From a bacterium D16-50 (lineage in GTDB: Bacteria > Bacillota > Clostridia > Lachnospirales > Lachnospiraceae), in NCBI GenBank assembly GCA_003612485.1, contig RAZA01000017.1, forward strand, positions 1-64,000: DNA of 64,000 bases. Direction: 5' to 3'. Below, piece after piece: positions 24,587-34,596 of this stretch. Position 1 is the stretch's first letter, and each line of letters starts with the position of its first letter. Under the pieces are notes generated by a model. The model saw only the letters and a program-made list of their open reading frames with translations. It made no database searches and was not told the DNA's origin. Position numbers and translations under genes: made by a program.

Positions 24587-25063
24587 ACCGCAACGGCGGC
24601 GGGACGCTTTCTCTCTCCCCCTTTTCCGTTCCGCTGCTGACGCGGCAACAAAGCCCTTCTGAACCTTGATAAAGAAAGCGGCGCAAGATAACGGCGGCGC
24701 AGCATAGGGCAAATCGGATACGTTCCTTTTGCGCCGAGCCATACGGCGGGTGCGCCATGACGCTATCCGGGTGAGGTTATCCCCGCCCGGATAGCCGAGC
24801 GACCAACACCGCGCCGGAAAGCAAGTGTAGCGGCTTGCGGGCGACGACACGCAAAATATACAATGATACTTCCTTACAGCCACAGTCCGAGCGTTAAGAG
24901 CGTCGCAGGCAATGGGTAGGGCTGCATGAGAACCATGCCGGGGTGAAATTCCCATGAGGTTATGCTAATAACCGTCCGATTAAAGCCTTTGTTTTATTGA
25001 ATAGTGGACTTGCTGCTATTCATAGACTGTATTATATGTTTGCGAAAGAAAGGGGGATTTTCT
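24587..25063 (+). ncRNA. Long non-coding, hairpin-rich region before tnpW (candidate structured RNA)
   Basis: These 477 bp contain no credible ORF. Hairpins include a perfect 10-bp stem GCTATCCGGG/CCCGGATAGC (24762-24795), GCAAG/CTTGC near 24821-24838, and a dense run at about 24911-24977: GCATG/CATGC, GGGG/TCCC and GGTTAT/ATAACC in immediate succession. The stretch is GC-rich up to about 24980, then A+T-rich up to the tnpW ribosome site. I do not recognise a known RNA class. Stable RNA, long leader or protein-binding DNA are all possible. Confidence 0.4.
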
Positions 25064-25231
25064 TTGACGCAAAACCAAACGCCCGTTACCACAACGGAGC
25101 ATAAAATAGGAAAAGTTACTTACCTTGTATGTTCGTCCGCAAGTGAACGCGCAACGGACACACTGGATAAAAAGATAAAGAAGCTCATTCGCAAAGACAT
25201 GGAGCTGAACCCCGCAAACGCCCGGAAATAG
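25064..25231 (+). CDS. tnpW: Transposon-encoded protein TnpW
   Basis: This 55-residue protein has the TnpW core (HKIGKVTYLVCSSASERATD, then TLDKKIKKLIRKD). The family is found only next to serine recombinases of Tn4451/Tn1549-type elements, and its function is unknown. The start is TTG 25064 with AAAGGGGG 8 bp upstream. An open frame back to 25004 lacks a ribosome site. Confidence 0.85.
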   Translation: MTQNQTPVTTTEHKIGKVTYLVCSSASERATDTLDKKIKKLIRKDMELNPANARK

Positions 25232-25253
25232 GGCGTTTCTTCACATTTTATAC

Positions 25254-25282
25254 ATGACACAGGCAGCGGTATGTGGTATAAT
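25254..25282 (+). promoter_or_regulatory. Promoter of the ICE integrase gene
   Basis: ATGACA (25254-25259), a 17-bp spacer and TATAAT (25277-25282) lie 50 bp before the integrase start and after the tnpW gene. Confidence 0.65.
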
Positions 25283-25286
25283 ATAG

Positions 25287-27008
<1,722 letters not shown>

Positions 27009-27021
27009 CATACATCAAAAA

Positions 27022-27068
27022 GAGGTAAGATAACGCCCTCTGCAAAAAAGGTTACGTTATCTTACCTC
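27022..27068. other. Right end of the ICE: perfect 14-bp inverted repeat at the integration junction
   Basis: GAGGTAAGATAACG (27022-27035) and CGTTATCTTACCTC (27055-27068) are perfectly complementary around a 19-nt A-rich loop. Host-like codons of the interrupted recombinase begin at about 27072, so this palindrome marks the ICE terminus. It can act as integrase binding site (att arm) and as a terminator for the integrase gene. Confidence 0.7.
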
Positions 27069-27323
27069 AACAAAATTCGTCCCGGAGAAGCCGTCATCCA
27101 CATAGATATCATAAATCTCCATGTTGTCCTGTTTTCGGATAAAAGAGCGGATCATATCCCTTTGGGAACTGATGCTGTTGCTTTCTGTCCTGCCGAATCC
27201 TTTGGCAGTGCCAAGCCTTTTTTCATCGTCATTGACATGTTTGTCCCCTGCATCTTTGGCAGAAATATCATCCCTGCTCAGCCGAAGATAAACGGCGGCA
27301 TTATAAAATTCTCTCCCTTTCAT
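27057..27323 (-). pseudogene. Serine recombinase, N-terminal fragment interrupted by the ICE
   Basis: The first 84 residues of a serine recombinase are intact (catalytic Ser16 in VYLRLSRDD, then SISSQRDMI and VDDGFSGTNF). After GTNF the frame enters ICE sequence, adds VEVR and stops. Intact family members continue with Asp-Arg-Pro. The ICE therefore integrated into the resolvase domain of another element's recombinase gene. The rest of that gene should lie beyond the left end of the ICE, outside the window. Confidence 0.88.
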
Positions 27324-27389
27324 CTATGGCCCCCTGATTCACAAATGTCAATAAGCTTCTTGCTCCCAAAAAGGGCTTTCCCCATAAAT

Positions 27390-27662
27390 TTACACCAGAA
27401 TCTGCGCCCTTCTTCTAGCAAGCAGTATCATGCGGTCATCAATTAAATCCTCCGTTCCCTCCGCAAATCCCGTCTGTAAAATGTACTCACCCACATTCAG
27501 CGCAAAGGGATTCCCTGTCTGTTCAATAAAAGAACGAATCCGGCTCTCCACGCTCTTTCCCGTGTCGATCACAATGTCCTCCGCATTGGCAAGTTTATCC
27601 CGCTCCAGTTCCATTATGTTCATAGTCTGCATATGCTGTAATTGTTCGATTGTAGGCAACAT
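27390..27662 (-). CDS. DUF6870-like small protein
   Basis: This 90-residue protein has the pattern of the small DUF6870 proteins that accompany serine recombinases in Lachnospiraceae elements: a short N-terminal helix with a TIEQLQHMQTMNI stretch, DIVIDTGKSVESRIRSFIEQ, then GNPFALNVGEYIL. It lies 66 bp upstream of the interrupted recombinase on the same strand and was probably co-transcribed with it. Function unknown. It belongs to the older element that the ICE invaded. Confidence 0.7.
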   Translation of the reverse strand: MLPTIEQLQHMQTMNIMELERDKLANAEDIVIDTGKSVESRIRSFIEQTGNPFALNVGEYILQTGFAEGTEDLIDDRMILLARRRAQILV

Positions 27663-27720
27663 CCCCTTCCCTCCCCTATTACCTTATGCAGATACCGGAT
27701 TGTCCCATGTGCGGAACTTA

Positions 27721-27756
27721 CCCATCCCTCCTGAAAAGGATTTCCGGAGGGATGGG
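27721..27756 (-). terminator. Hairpin between the DUF6870-like gene and the ABC exporter pair
   Basis: CCCATCCCTCC (27721-27731) and GGAGGGATGGG (27746-27756) form a perfect 11-bp stem located just after the last ABC gene of the minus-strand pair. The T run is poor. Confidence 0.55.
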
Positions 27757-27779
27757 CTGCCGCCATAACAATGCACCCT

Positions 27780-29399
27780 TTACAAAACCACATGACTAAG
27801 TTCTTTTCCGCCGCGCATCCGAATGACTCTGTCGGCAAATGCCCCCTCTTCCTCCCGGTGAGTCGTGTAAATAACCGTAGCTTTGCTGCTTCTAATATAA
27901 TTCATTAGCTTTTCGGCGTGTTCCTTGTCCAAGGACGCCGTAGGCTCGTCAAGAAGAATGATCCGCGCCTTGCTGTTGGAAAAGGCTCTGGCGGCATTCA
28001 CCCTCTGTTGTTCCCCTCCTGAAAGCTGGGATACGGAGGAAATTTCACGGTCTGAAAAATCAGAGACCCCCACGGCGTTTTTTATTTCCTCCGGGCTGAT
28101 CTCACTGAAGCTGCCCATTAAAATATTTTCGTCAATGGCAGCTTCATAAAGCTGAGAAGCGGCGGGCATATATGAGAAAATGCCGTTTTCTCTCAAATAT
28201 TCAGCATCATTTGCGGGAGATTTGCCAAACAGTGTTATACTGCCGGATGTGGGCGCATACATACCCATAATACAGCGAAGCAATGTGGATTTTCCGCTGC
28301 CGTTTTCACCCATGATTGCAATATGCTCCCCTTCTTTTATACTGAAATTGATATCGGACAAGATTTTTCTGCCCTCTGCTTCAAAACATAACTCTTTGAT
28401 CACGCAAGCGCAGCTATTGTCATAATTTTGAGATTCCTTTTCTCTTTTCAGGCTGAAAAGCGCCTTGCCATTGTCAATCGGCACGGTATTATATGGGATA
28501 TAGGCCGCCATCTGCTGAATATCTTGCGTTTGGCTTCCTGATTCTTCAATAATGCTTTTAACGGAAGCCAGATTTCCTCCTGATATTTTTACACTGCCGG
28601 GCAAAATTCCTAGAACGGGATAAATAAATCCGCTTACCAGTTCGCTGATTACTTTCTGCAGGGAAATATAAAGATTGTTCTTTTTAAGCTGTTGGGCTTG
28701 AACACGGAAAATATCCCTTCTTGTTTGGTCAAAACGGCTTTTTAGGATGCTTTGCAGGCTGTTCATATTGATAAAGTCCGCTTTATACATAAGCTCCTGG
28801 ATATTTTTATTTTTCTCAGCTTCAAAGCCCTGAAGCCGGGAGGCATATTCTTCGGATATGCCGTTGATCTTTTTGCTTGCAAAAACAGTGATACCTATAT
28901 GAGCCAAAATAAAAAATAAAACTGTAAAATGGACATTGACCGATAGAATCAGCAGAACGGCTATTACGATCACACTGATTACAAGCCTAATAATCATAAC
29001 CCATAGGGAAAGCGCGGAATCGGTAAACGCGGTCATATTCTGGAGCAGATCCTTATCATTGTACTTTGCCTCTCTTTCACCGTAGGGCAGCCCGAACAGA
29101 TCCTTGTACAAATCCGCAGAACCTCTGTAAATAAGGTTTGCGCACATTACATTTCCGTATACATTTATCACGTAATCTAATGTAAGCATGCACAAAGTTG
29201 CTGCAATCAATGACAAAATCATCAACGGAGTTACGCTCATGCCACTTTCTATTTTGCCCATAATAGATTGTATCATAAAGGGCACGGTCAAAGGCAGCGC
29301 AAAGGATATCAAAGAAAACACCATCAGCAAAGCCGCAAATTTCAGCTTATGATTTTTTAATATTATGGCTGTTGATTTCAGTCTGTTTAACATCTTCAT
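27780..29399 (-). CDS. ABC exporter (membrane + ATPase half-transporter), second of a pair
   Basis: This 539-residue protein has an N-terminal six-helix membrane domain and a C-terminal ATPase: Walker A GENGSGKST, signature LSGGEQQRVN, Walker B IILLDEPTAS and switch His in YTTHRE. The start is 29399 because GGGAGGG lies 7 bp upstream and the length then equals that of its partner (540). A frame open to 29477 has no ribosome site. The two genes most likely form a heterodimeric exporter. The substrate is unknown, and no modification enzyme or peptide gene is adjacent. The pair is markedly A+T-rich. Confidence 0.92.
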   Translation of the reverse strand: MKMLNRLKSTAIILKNHKLKFAALLMVFSLISFALPLTVPFMIQSIMGKIESGMSVTPLMILSLIAATLCMLTLDYVINVYGNVMCANLIYRGSADLYKDLFGLPYGEREAKYNDKDLLQNMTAFTDSALSLWVMIIRLVISVIVIAVLLILSVNVHFTVLFFILAHIGITVFASKKINGISEEYASRLQGFEAEKNKNIQELMYKADFINMNSLQSILKSRFDQTRRDIFRVQAQQLKKNNLYISLQKVISELVSGFIYPVLGILPGSVKISGGNLASVKSIIEESGSQTQDIQQMAAYIPYNTVPIDNGKALFSLKREKESQNYDNSCACVIKELCFEAEGRKILSDINFSIKEGEHIAIMGENGSGKSTLLRCIMGMYAPTSGSITLFGKSPANDAEYLRENGIFSYMPAASQLYEAAIDENILMGSFSEISPEEIKNAVGVSDFSDREISSVSQLSGGEQQRVNAARAFSNSKARIILLDEPTASLDKEHAEKLMNYIRSSKATVIYTTHREEEGAFADRVIRMRGGKELSHVVL

Positions 29400-29494
29400 C
29401 AATTGTTCCCTCCCATATAAGCGGCATTTCATTCTTGCCTCCCACAGCCAGTTATGCCGTTTATCTTGTTTTTGCAAAAGATTTCATCACCACA

Positions 29495-31117
29495 TTACAT
29501 ATTGAGAATTTTTACACAGCCTTGGTTATGAGAATCAAAATCCGTATGTGAGGACATAATCAATATTTGGGATTTTTCTTTGAGCTGTGCAAGGATTTTT
29601 CCGAATATCTCCTCCCTTGCGTCAGGGTCTACTGCGGAGAAGCTTTCATCGGAAATGATTACGTCATAATCTCCGTAAAAGACTCTGGCAAGACAGATTC
29701 TCTGCTGTTCTCCTGAAGACAGATTCAGCATAGAAAGAGGTGTGTTTACACCCTCTTCAAATCTGGCGATAATATCTCTTAATCCGGCCTGCCCCAATGC
29801 GTCATTGAGCCTCATTTCGTCAGCATCCTTAAACATTGTGATATTTTCTTTAATTGTGCCTGAAATAAGCTCCGGTTCCTGACTTAAATATAAAATTCTA
29901 TCCCAAAAAGAGTTTTCTTTAATATTTTTCAGGTTTTTACCGCCGCAGATTATATTTCCTTCATAGCTTTTTATAATATTCGCAAATATTTTCAGCAGAG
30001 TGGATTTGCCGCAGCCTGACGCCCCGTTTAAAATCAAACATTCACCTGATTTTAAGCTTAAGTTCAAATTTTCAAAGAGCTTTTTTCCTTGGAGGTCCCC
30101 GCTTCCATCTTCATAGGCAAAGCTTAAATTCTGTACTGAAACGGAATTAATTCTGTCCACGTCTTCAGATCCATCAGCAGCTTGAACCTGATCGGTCAGC
30201 AGCGCATTTATTCTGCTGTCCATACCCTTAAGCTGCTGATACTGTGAAATACAGGCGGGAATTCCATATAGCGTATTGGTCAAAAATCCTACAGCCGCCA
30301 AAAGCGCAATGAAATCGCTGATCTCAACACTGCCCTGAGAAACCCCGTATCCCCCGATAATCAGTATGACGCATGTATTCAGAATTGTGTTTGCAGAGCC
30401 TAAAATCCTCTGCATTGTCATTGTGCCTAAAATTTTTCCCTGATCGATTTTATAGTCTGCAATCTCTTTTTGATAAGGCTTGACCACTCTTTCACCGTTG
30501 AGAGCATAGGAAGCCTCACGATTTCGTACCAGCTCCGCATTGTGGTTATAAATTGCGCCCATATGAAAATAAAGCCTTTCATTCTGTTCCGGCAGCCTTC
30601 TTCCCCTATAGGCGCTTATTGAAATTGCCGCCAAGGATATCAAAAGGGTCAAAACCAAAAGCCAAGGCTCAATCATAATGACATATATACTTGTCAAAAT
30701 TACTGAAACAGCAGTTCCTATTATTTTTAGTATAAATCCTGACAGCTGCTCGGAATATGTAAAAATATCATTTCTGATAATGGGCAGCATTTTTTCGGTA
30801 TTTTCATTGTTTTTATAATTTGAGCCAAGCCAAATGTCTATGGCATTTTGCTCCAGTGCTTCTATCAGTCTTTGCTTGATTGTCAAAGCCTTACTGTTTT
30901 GAACGCAGAGAAGCAGCGCCGATATCATCAAGCTTGCTGCAAATACTGCAAATACGCCCCAGATTCTGCCCCCATTTTTTGTTAAACAGCTGTCCGCCAA
31001 AAGTCTTATGCACTCCAAATAAATAATGCTCAGACCTGAACCCAAACAGACGGCGAGACCCGCCGTGAACAAATTGCCGGCAGATTTTTTTAGTATGTTT
31101 TTTGATTCGGCATTCAT
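29495..31117 (-). CDS. ABC exporter (membrane + ATPase half-transporter), first of a pair
   Basis: This 540-residue partner of the exporter at 27780 has six predicted membrane helices in residues 1-300, Walker A ASGCGKST, signature LSSGEQQRICLAR and Walker B VIISDESFSAVD, where the usual LLDEP is altered to ISDES while Asp and Glu are kept. The His switch is in SSHTD. The changed Walker B flank suggests one nucleotide site may be weaker, common in heterodimers. It has a strong promoter at 31171-31199. Confidence 0.92.
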   Translation of the reverse strand: MNAESKNILKKSAGNLFTAGLAVCLGSGLSIIYLECIRLLADSCLTKNGGRIWGVFAVFAASLMISALLLCVQNSKALTIKQRLIEALEQNAIDIWLGSNYKNNENTEKMLPIIRNDIFTYSEQLSGFILKIIGTAVSVILTSIYVIMIEPWLLVLTLLISLAAISISAYRGRRLPEQNERLYFHMGAIYNHNAELVRNREASYALNGERVVKPYQKEIADYKIDQGKILGTMTMQRILGSANTILNTCVILIIGGYGVSQGSVEISDFIALLAAVGFLTNTLYGIPACISQYQQLKGMDSRINALLTDQVQAADGSEDVDRINSVSVQNLSFAYEDGSGDLQGKKLFENLNLSLKSGECLILNGASGCGKSTLLKIFANIIKSYEGNIICGGKNLKNIKENSFWDRILYLSQEPELISGTIKENITMFKDADEMRLNDALGQAGLRDIIARFEEGVNTPLSMLNLSSGEQQRICLARVFYGDYDVIISDESFSAVDPDAREEIFGKILAQLKEKSQILIMSSHTDFDSHNQGCVKILNM

Positions 31118-31170
31118 TTTTGTTCTTCCTTCCTTTCTTCTGATAACCCAAAATCCGTATCTTATAGATC

Positions 31171-31199
31171 ACTATACAGTCTTTGATCCAATTTGTCAA
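31171..31199 (-). promoter_or_regulatory. Promoter of the A+T-rich ABC exporter pair
   Basis: On the minus strand TTGACA (31199-31194), 17 bp, TATAGT (31176-31171) form a near-consensus promoter 54 bp upstream of ATG 31117. The stretch 31200-31299 contains nothing else recognisable. Confidence 0.75.
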
Positions 31200-31299
31200 A
31201 AATGTGTTAAATAACTGCAGATATTCTTTTTGATTGCAGTTACAGGCCCGTCCTCACTAAAAATAATCCTCTTATCCCACGCTTTTTCGCAGGGCTAAC

Positions 31300-31743
31300 T
31301 CAGCGCAGCCTCTTGATTTTACTGCGGTTTTGCCAATCCGGCAATATAATAACACGCTCCCCGCTGTCTAGCACCGCCACCAACACCCCGGCTCCGGTGA
31401 GATAAGGATCCCGCAGCGCCACCTGCGGTATGCAGGAACTCTCCGCCGGCGCCTCCACGCCGTAGAAAAACCTTTTGGGCATCTCCACATACTCTATCTC
31501 CTCAAGCTCCGCCATCCGGTCCACCAGCTGCTCCGGCACCGTCAGCACCGCATAGCCCGCGATCAGATATTCCACTTGTATTCCCAGCGCCCTCAATCCG
31601 TCCAGACTGCCGTGGTATTTCACTATGAGTTCCCATGTCTTCGTTCCGCCGTCGAAGCCCACGTTCAGCTCCTCCGTTCGGACCCTGACCTCCTCCGGCG
31701 TCTGCAGCGCCAGCTGCAGCACATCTTCCAGCTTCTGATTCAC
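31300..31743 (-). pseudogene. Subtilase (S8 peptidase), N-terminal fragment
   Basis: This 147-residue frame matches the propeptide-like N-terminus of Lachnospiraceae S8 peptidases (WELIVKYHGSL, VLTVPEQLVDRMAEL, IEYVEMPKRFFY) and reaches the catalytic Asp126 in VAVLDSG. After that the sequence degenerates (GERVIILPDWQ) and stops. The domains with the catalytic His and Ser are missing, so it cannot be an active protease. The break lies next to the A+T-rich exporter pair, so insertion of that module may have removed the rest. GTG 31743 follows GAGGGGG. Confidence 0.8.
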
Positions 31744-31894
31744 ACCCTATCCCCCTCTTGATTACACACCCCATTCCACATAGGGATCTTTTTTCGTCAC
31801 CTCCAGTATTATATGCCCGCCGCCCTCTATATTCCATACTTCCATTCTTATATTTCTGTGCCTTATCCAAACAGCCCCCTGCAGTCAAGAGCCT
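31744..31894 (-). other. Gap between vsr and the subtilase fragment
   Basis: The minus strand holds a 27-codon frame (start MEVWNIEGGGHIILEV, end near 31767) that could be the tail of a lost gene or a small ORF. It has only a weak ribosome site. Nothing else is recognisable. Confidence 0.25.
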
Positions 31895-32353
31895 TCAGTC
31901 ACCCATATCATTCAGCTGTATGTCAAATATGACCTCCTCAATAGTACGGACGCATTCCTCCGTCTTTTTGAGAATGTCCGCGCCCCAGAAATGGATCACC
32001 GTCCATCCCAAAAACAGCAGTTTTTTGTCCGTCTCATTGTCCCGGTTGATGTTATTCTGAATCTTTTTTGCCCAATACTCCCCGTTGTTTCCCTTCTCCA
32101 CTCTGGGCCTTAGCACCTCCCAGTCCTTTCCGTGAAAAAACTCGCTGTCGCAGAAAATAGCCAGCTTATATTTCGTGAGACAGATATCCGGGCTGCCGGG
32201 CAGCGCCTTGTAGTTCTTCCGATACCGATAGCCCTTTTTCCAGAGCGCCCTCCTTAAGGCCACCTCAATGGAGGTGTCCTTGCCCCGAATACGGCTCATG
32301 TTTTTGCTCCTCTGCTGACTGACATTCTGAAATTCGTATCTTTTATCGCCCAT
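31895..32353 (-). CDS. vsr: Very short patch repair endonuclease, orphan
   Basis: This 152-residue Vsr-family nuclease nicks DNA at T:G mismatches that arise from deamination of 5-methylcytosine. It shows the family segments MSRIRGKDTSIEVALRRALW, YRKNYKALPGSPDI (catalytic Asp), KLAIFCDSEFFHGKDW, WAKKIQNNINRD and LGWTVIHFWG. ATG 32353 has AGGAGG 8 bp upstream. No cytosine-C5 methyltransferase is adjacent, although vsr genes usually lie beside one, so this is either an orphan or a remnant of a lost cassette. Confidence 0.93.
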   Translation of the reverse strand: MGDKRYEFQNVSQQRSKNMSRIRGKDTSIEVALRRALWKKGYRYRKNYKALPGSPDICLTKYKLAIFCDSEFFHGKDWEVLRPRVEKGNNGEYWAKKIQNNINRDNETDKKLLFLGWTVIHFWGADILKKTEECVRTIEEVIFDIQLNDMGD

Positions 32354-32730
32354 AAAGCGATCCTCCTGCCTTTGTCTGTACATGGCCGGCTTCGGCATGC
32401 CAACCGTCCCGGTTCCATTCCTTCTATTTTGATTATACCGAAACCTCAGCCTATTTTCAATCTTGTGATCCGCCTGTTTGTCCATCTGTTTATTGCTGTC
32501 AGTGCTTGTCACAGGTATTTGTGCATTTCATCCCCCGGAAAGAGCATTTTGTCCCCCCGGACCTTATTTCCGCGGAAAATGTGCTATAATCTTTTCCATG
32601 CAGAAGCAGTATGAAATCGAGGCAATACAGCATCATGCCAATGCCGTATCAATTCGCTGCAGAAGCAATTCTGAAACAACGAATCCGAAAGAATAAATTT
32701 AAGAAAGAATAAATAAGAAAGGAATCACTT
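32354..32730 (+). promoter_or_regulatory. Divergent intergenic region before the second ABC exporter
   Basis: A perfect TATAAT lies at 32585-32590 on the plus strand with no convincing -35. The gene start at 32731 has AAAGGAA upstream. A direct repeat AAGAAAGAATAAAT/AAGAAAG lies at about 32700-32720. No gene is supported here. Confidence 0.4.
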
Positions 32731-34596
32731 ATGGGAAAGAAACAAAACGCTCCTGCAAAGGAAACAAAAAAAGAGCCAAAGGAAAAACCGAAATACAATA
32801 TGTGGCAGATATCCGCCTATATGGTATCTCTGGCCTGGAGGGAAAAAGAAAAAAAAATCATTGTACTGGGACTCATATTGACTTTGCTTTCCATGGCCGT
32901 CAGTCTCACCAATCTTTTCATCACCCCCGTCATACTGGGGCTTGTGGAGAAGAAAACAGAGCTGTCCATGCTGCTCTTTGCCATATTGGGATTTCTGGCC
33001 ATGTCCGTTCTGTTCAGCGCCGCCCGTACCTACATCGAGAGGAATTGGAGCTACGGCAAAATCACTCTGCGGGGAAGCCTGGTTGCTCTGTTGAACGACA
33101 AGACGACAACCACCTCCTATCCCAATCTGCAGGACGACAAGTTTCAGAAAATGCTCTCAAAGAGCTTTGATGCAGTCAACTGCAACGCGGCAGCCAGCGA
33201 AGCCGTATGGAAAACCCTTTTTAGCCTGCTTGAAAACTTCCTCGGCTTTGCCATTTACCTGATGCTGCTGTCCGCAGTGAGTCCGCTGCTGTTTGCCGTT
33301 ATCACCCTGATCACGCTGACGGGCTATTTCATCAACAAACCCCTGAATCAGTACGGTTATCGACATAGGGAGGAAGAAGGGGAGATTGAAACCAGATATT
33401 GGACCCTTCGCCAATATGCGGAAACTCCGAATCTGTCCAAAGACATCCGCCTCTTCGGTATGCGCCTCTGGCTGAAGGAGGTCTACGCAAAAACCATAGA
33501 CGCTCTCAGAGCGTTTCACCGCCGGGAGGCCAATGTGGTGATCTGGGGCAGAATCGCAGATCTGGCGCTGTCATTTCTGCGAAACGGCCTGATCTACTCC
33601 TATCTCATCGCCCAAGTGCTTGACGGCGCCTTAAGCGTGGCCTCCTTCCTGCTATATTTTTCCGCCGCCGGCGCCTTTTCTTCTTGGGTCACCGGAATAC
33701 TGAACAATTTCCTCACCCTCCACAACCAGAGTCTGGAGCTGTCCACTGTAAGGGAATTCCTGGAGTATCCCGAACCTTTCCTCTTCAAGGATGGCTGCCC
33801 TCTGGTTCCCGACGCCGCCCGCTCCTACGAGCTTCGTCTGGAGGATGTTTCCTTCCGATATCCCGGCGCCCAAAAGGATGTCCTCTCCCACATCAATCTG
33901 ACTCTGCACCCGGGAGAAAAACTGGCGGTAGTGGGCTTAAACGGTGCCGGAAAGACCACTCTGGTCAAGCTCTTGTGCGGCTTCTACGATCCTGATCAGG
34001 GGCGCGTCCTTCTGGACGGGCGCAACATCCGGGAGTACAACCGGGCCGACTACTACAAGATGTTTTCGGCAGTGTTTCAGGACTTCACCCTTCTCCCCTG
34101 CACCATCGCCGCAAACGTGGCTCAGACCGAGGACGATATCGATGCGGAAAGGGTCAAAAGCTGTGTGGCAAAAGCAGGGCTGCAGGAAAAGACCGAATCT
34201 CTGCCCCGCCAATACGAGACCTTGCTCAACAGAGAAGTCTATGAGGATGCGGTCATGCTCTCCGGCGGGGAAACCCAGAGGCTCATGCTGGCCAGAGCCC
34301 TCTACAAGAATGCCCCCTTCGTGATATTGGATGAGCCCACTGCGGCTCTGGATCCCATAGCTGAGGCGGATCTATACTGCAAATACAACGATATGACGGC
34401 AGGGCACTCATCCGTCTACATCTCCCACCGTCTGGCCTCCACCCGTTTCTGCGACCGTATCCTCCTAATCGAGGACGGAAGGCTGGCTGAGGAGGGCACC
34501 CATGAATCGCTGCTGGCTCTGGGCGGCAGATATGCGCAGCTTTATGAAGTACAGAGCAAATATTACCGGGAAGGAAAAACAAACCATGAAGGATAA
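32731..34596 (+). CDS. Heterodimeric ABC exporter subunit 1
   Basis: This 621-residue half-transporter has a Lys-rich cytoplasmic start, a membrane domain to about residue 350 and a C-terminal ATPase: Walker A GLNGAGKTT, signature LSGGETQRLMLAR, Walker B FVILDEPTAALD, His switch in YISHRLAST. It overlaps the next gene by 11 bp. The pair probably exports a peptide, drug or lipid. No substrate gene is nearby. Composition is similar to the surrounding chromosome. Confidence 0.93.
   Translation: MGKKQNAPAKETKKEPKEKPKYNMWQISAYMVSLAWREKEKKIIVLGLILTLLSMAVSLTNLFITPVILGLVEKKTELSMLLFAILGFLAMSVLFSAARTYIERNWSYGKITLRGSLVALLNDKTTTTSYPNLQDDKFQKMLSKSFDAVNCNAAASEAVWKTLFSLLENFLGFAIYLMLLSAVSPLLFAVITLITLTGYFINKPLNQYGYRHREEEGEIETRYWTLRQYAETPNLSKDIRLFGMRLWLKEVYAKTIDALRAFHRREANVVIWGRIADLALSFLRNGLIYSYLIAQVLDGALSVASFLLYFSAAGAFSSWVTGILNNFLTLHNQSLELSTVREFLEYPEPFLFKDGCPLVPDAARSYELRLEDVSFRYPGAQKDVLSHINLTLHPGEKLAVVGLNGAGKTTLVKLLCGFYDPDQGRVLLDGRNIREYNRADYYKMFSAVFQDFTLLPCTIAANVAQTEDDIDAERVKSCVAKAGLQEKTESLPRQYETLLNREVYEDAVMLSGGETQRLMLARALYKNAPFVILDEPTAALDPIAEADLYCKYNDMTAGHSSVYISHRLASTRFCDRILLIEDGRLAEEGTHESLLALGGRYAQLYEVQSKYYREGKTNHEG

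Noticed and set aside
24134..24955. 273-codon minus-strand frame over the Orf7/Orf8-like genes and the gap
   Set aside because: It overlaps two well-supported plus-strand regulator genes, has no ribosome site and contains no recognisable domain.
30891..31199. Small peptide gene (possible exporter substrate) upstream of the ABC pair
   Set aside because: The frame overlaps the exporter start and its own promoter, and has no ribosome site or leader cleavage motif.
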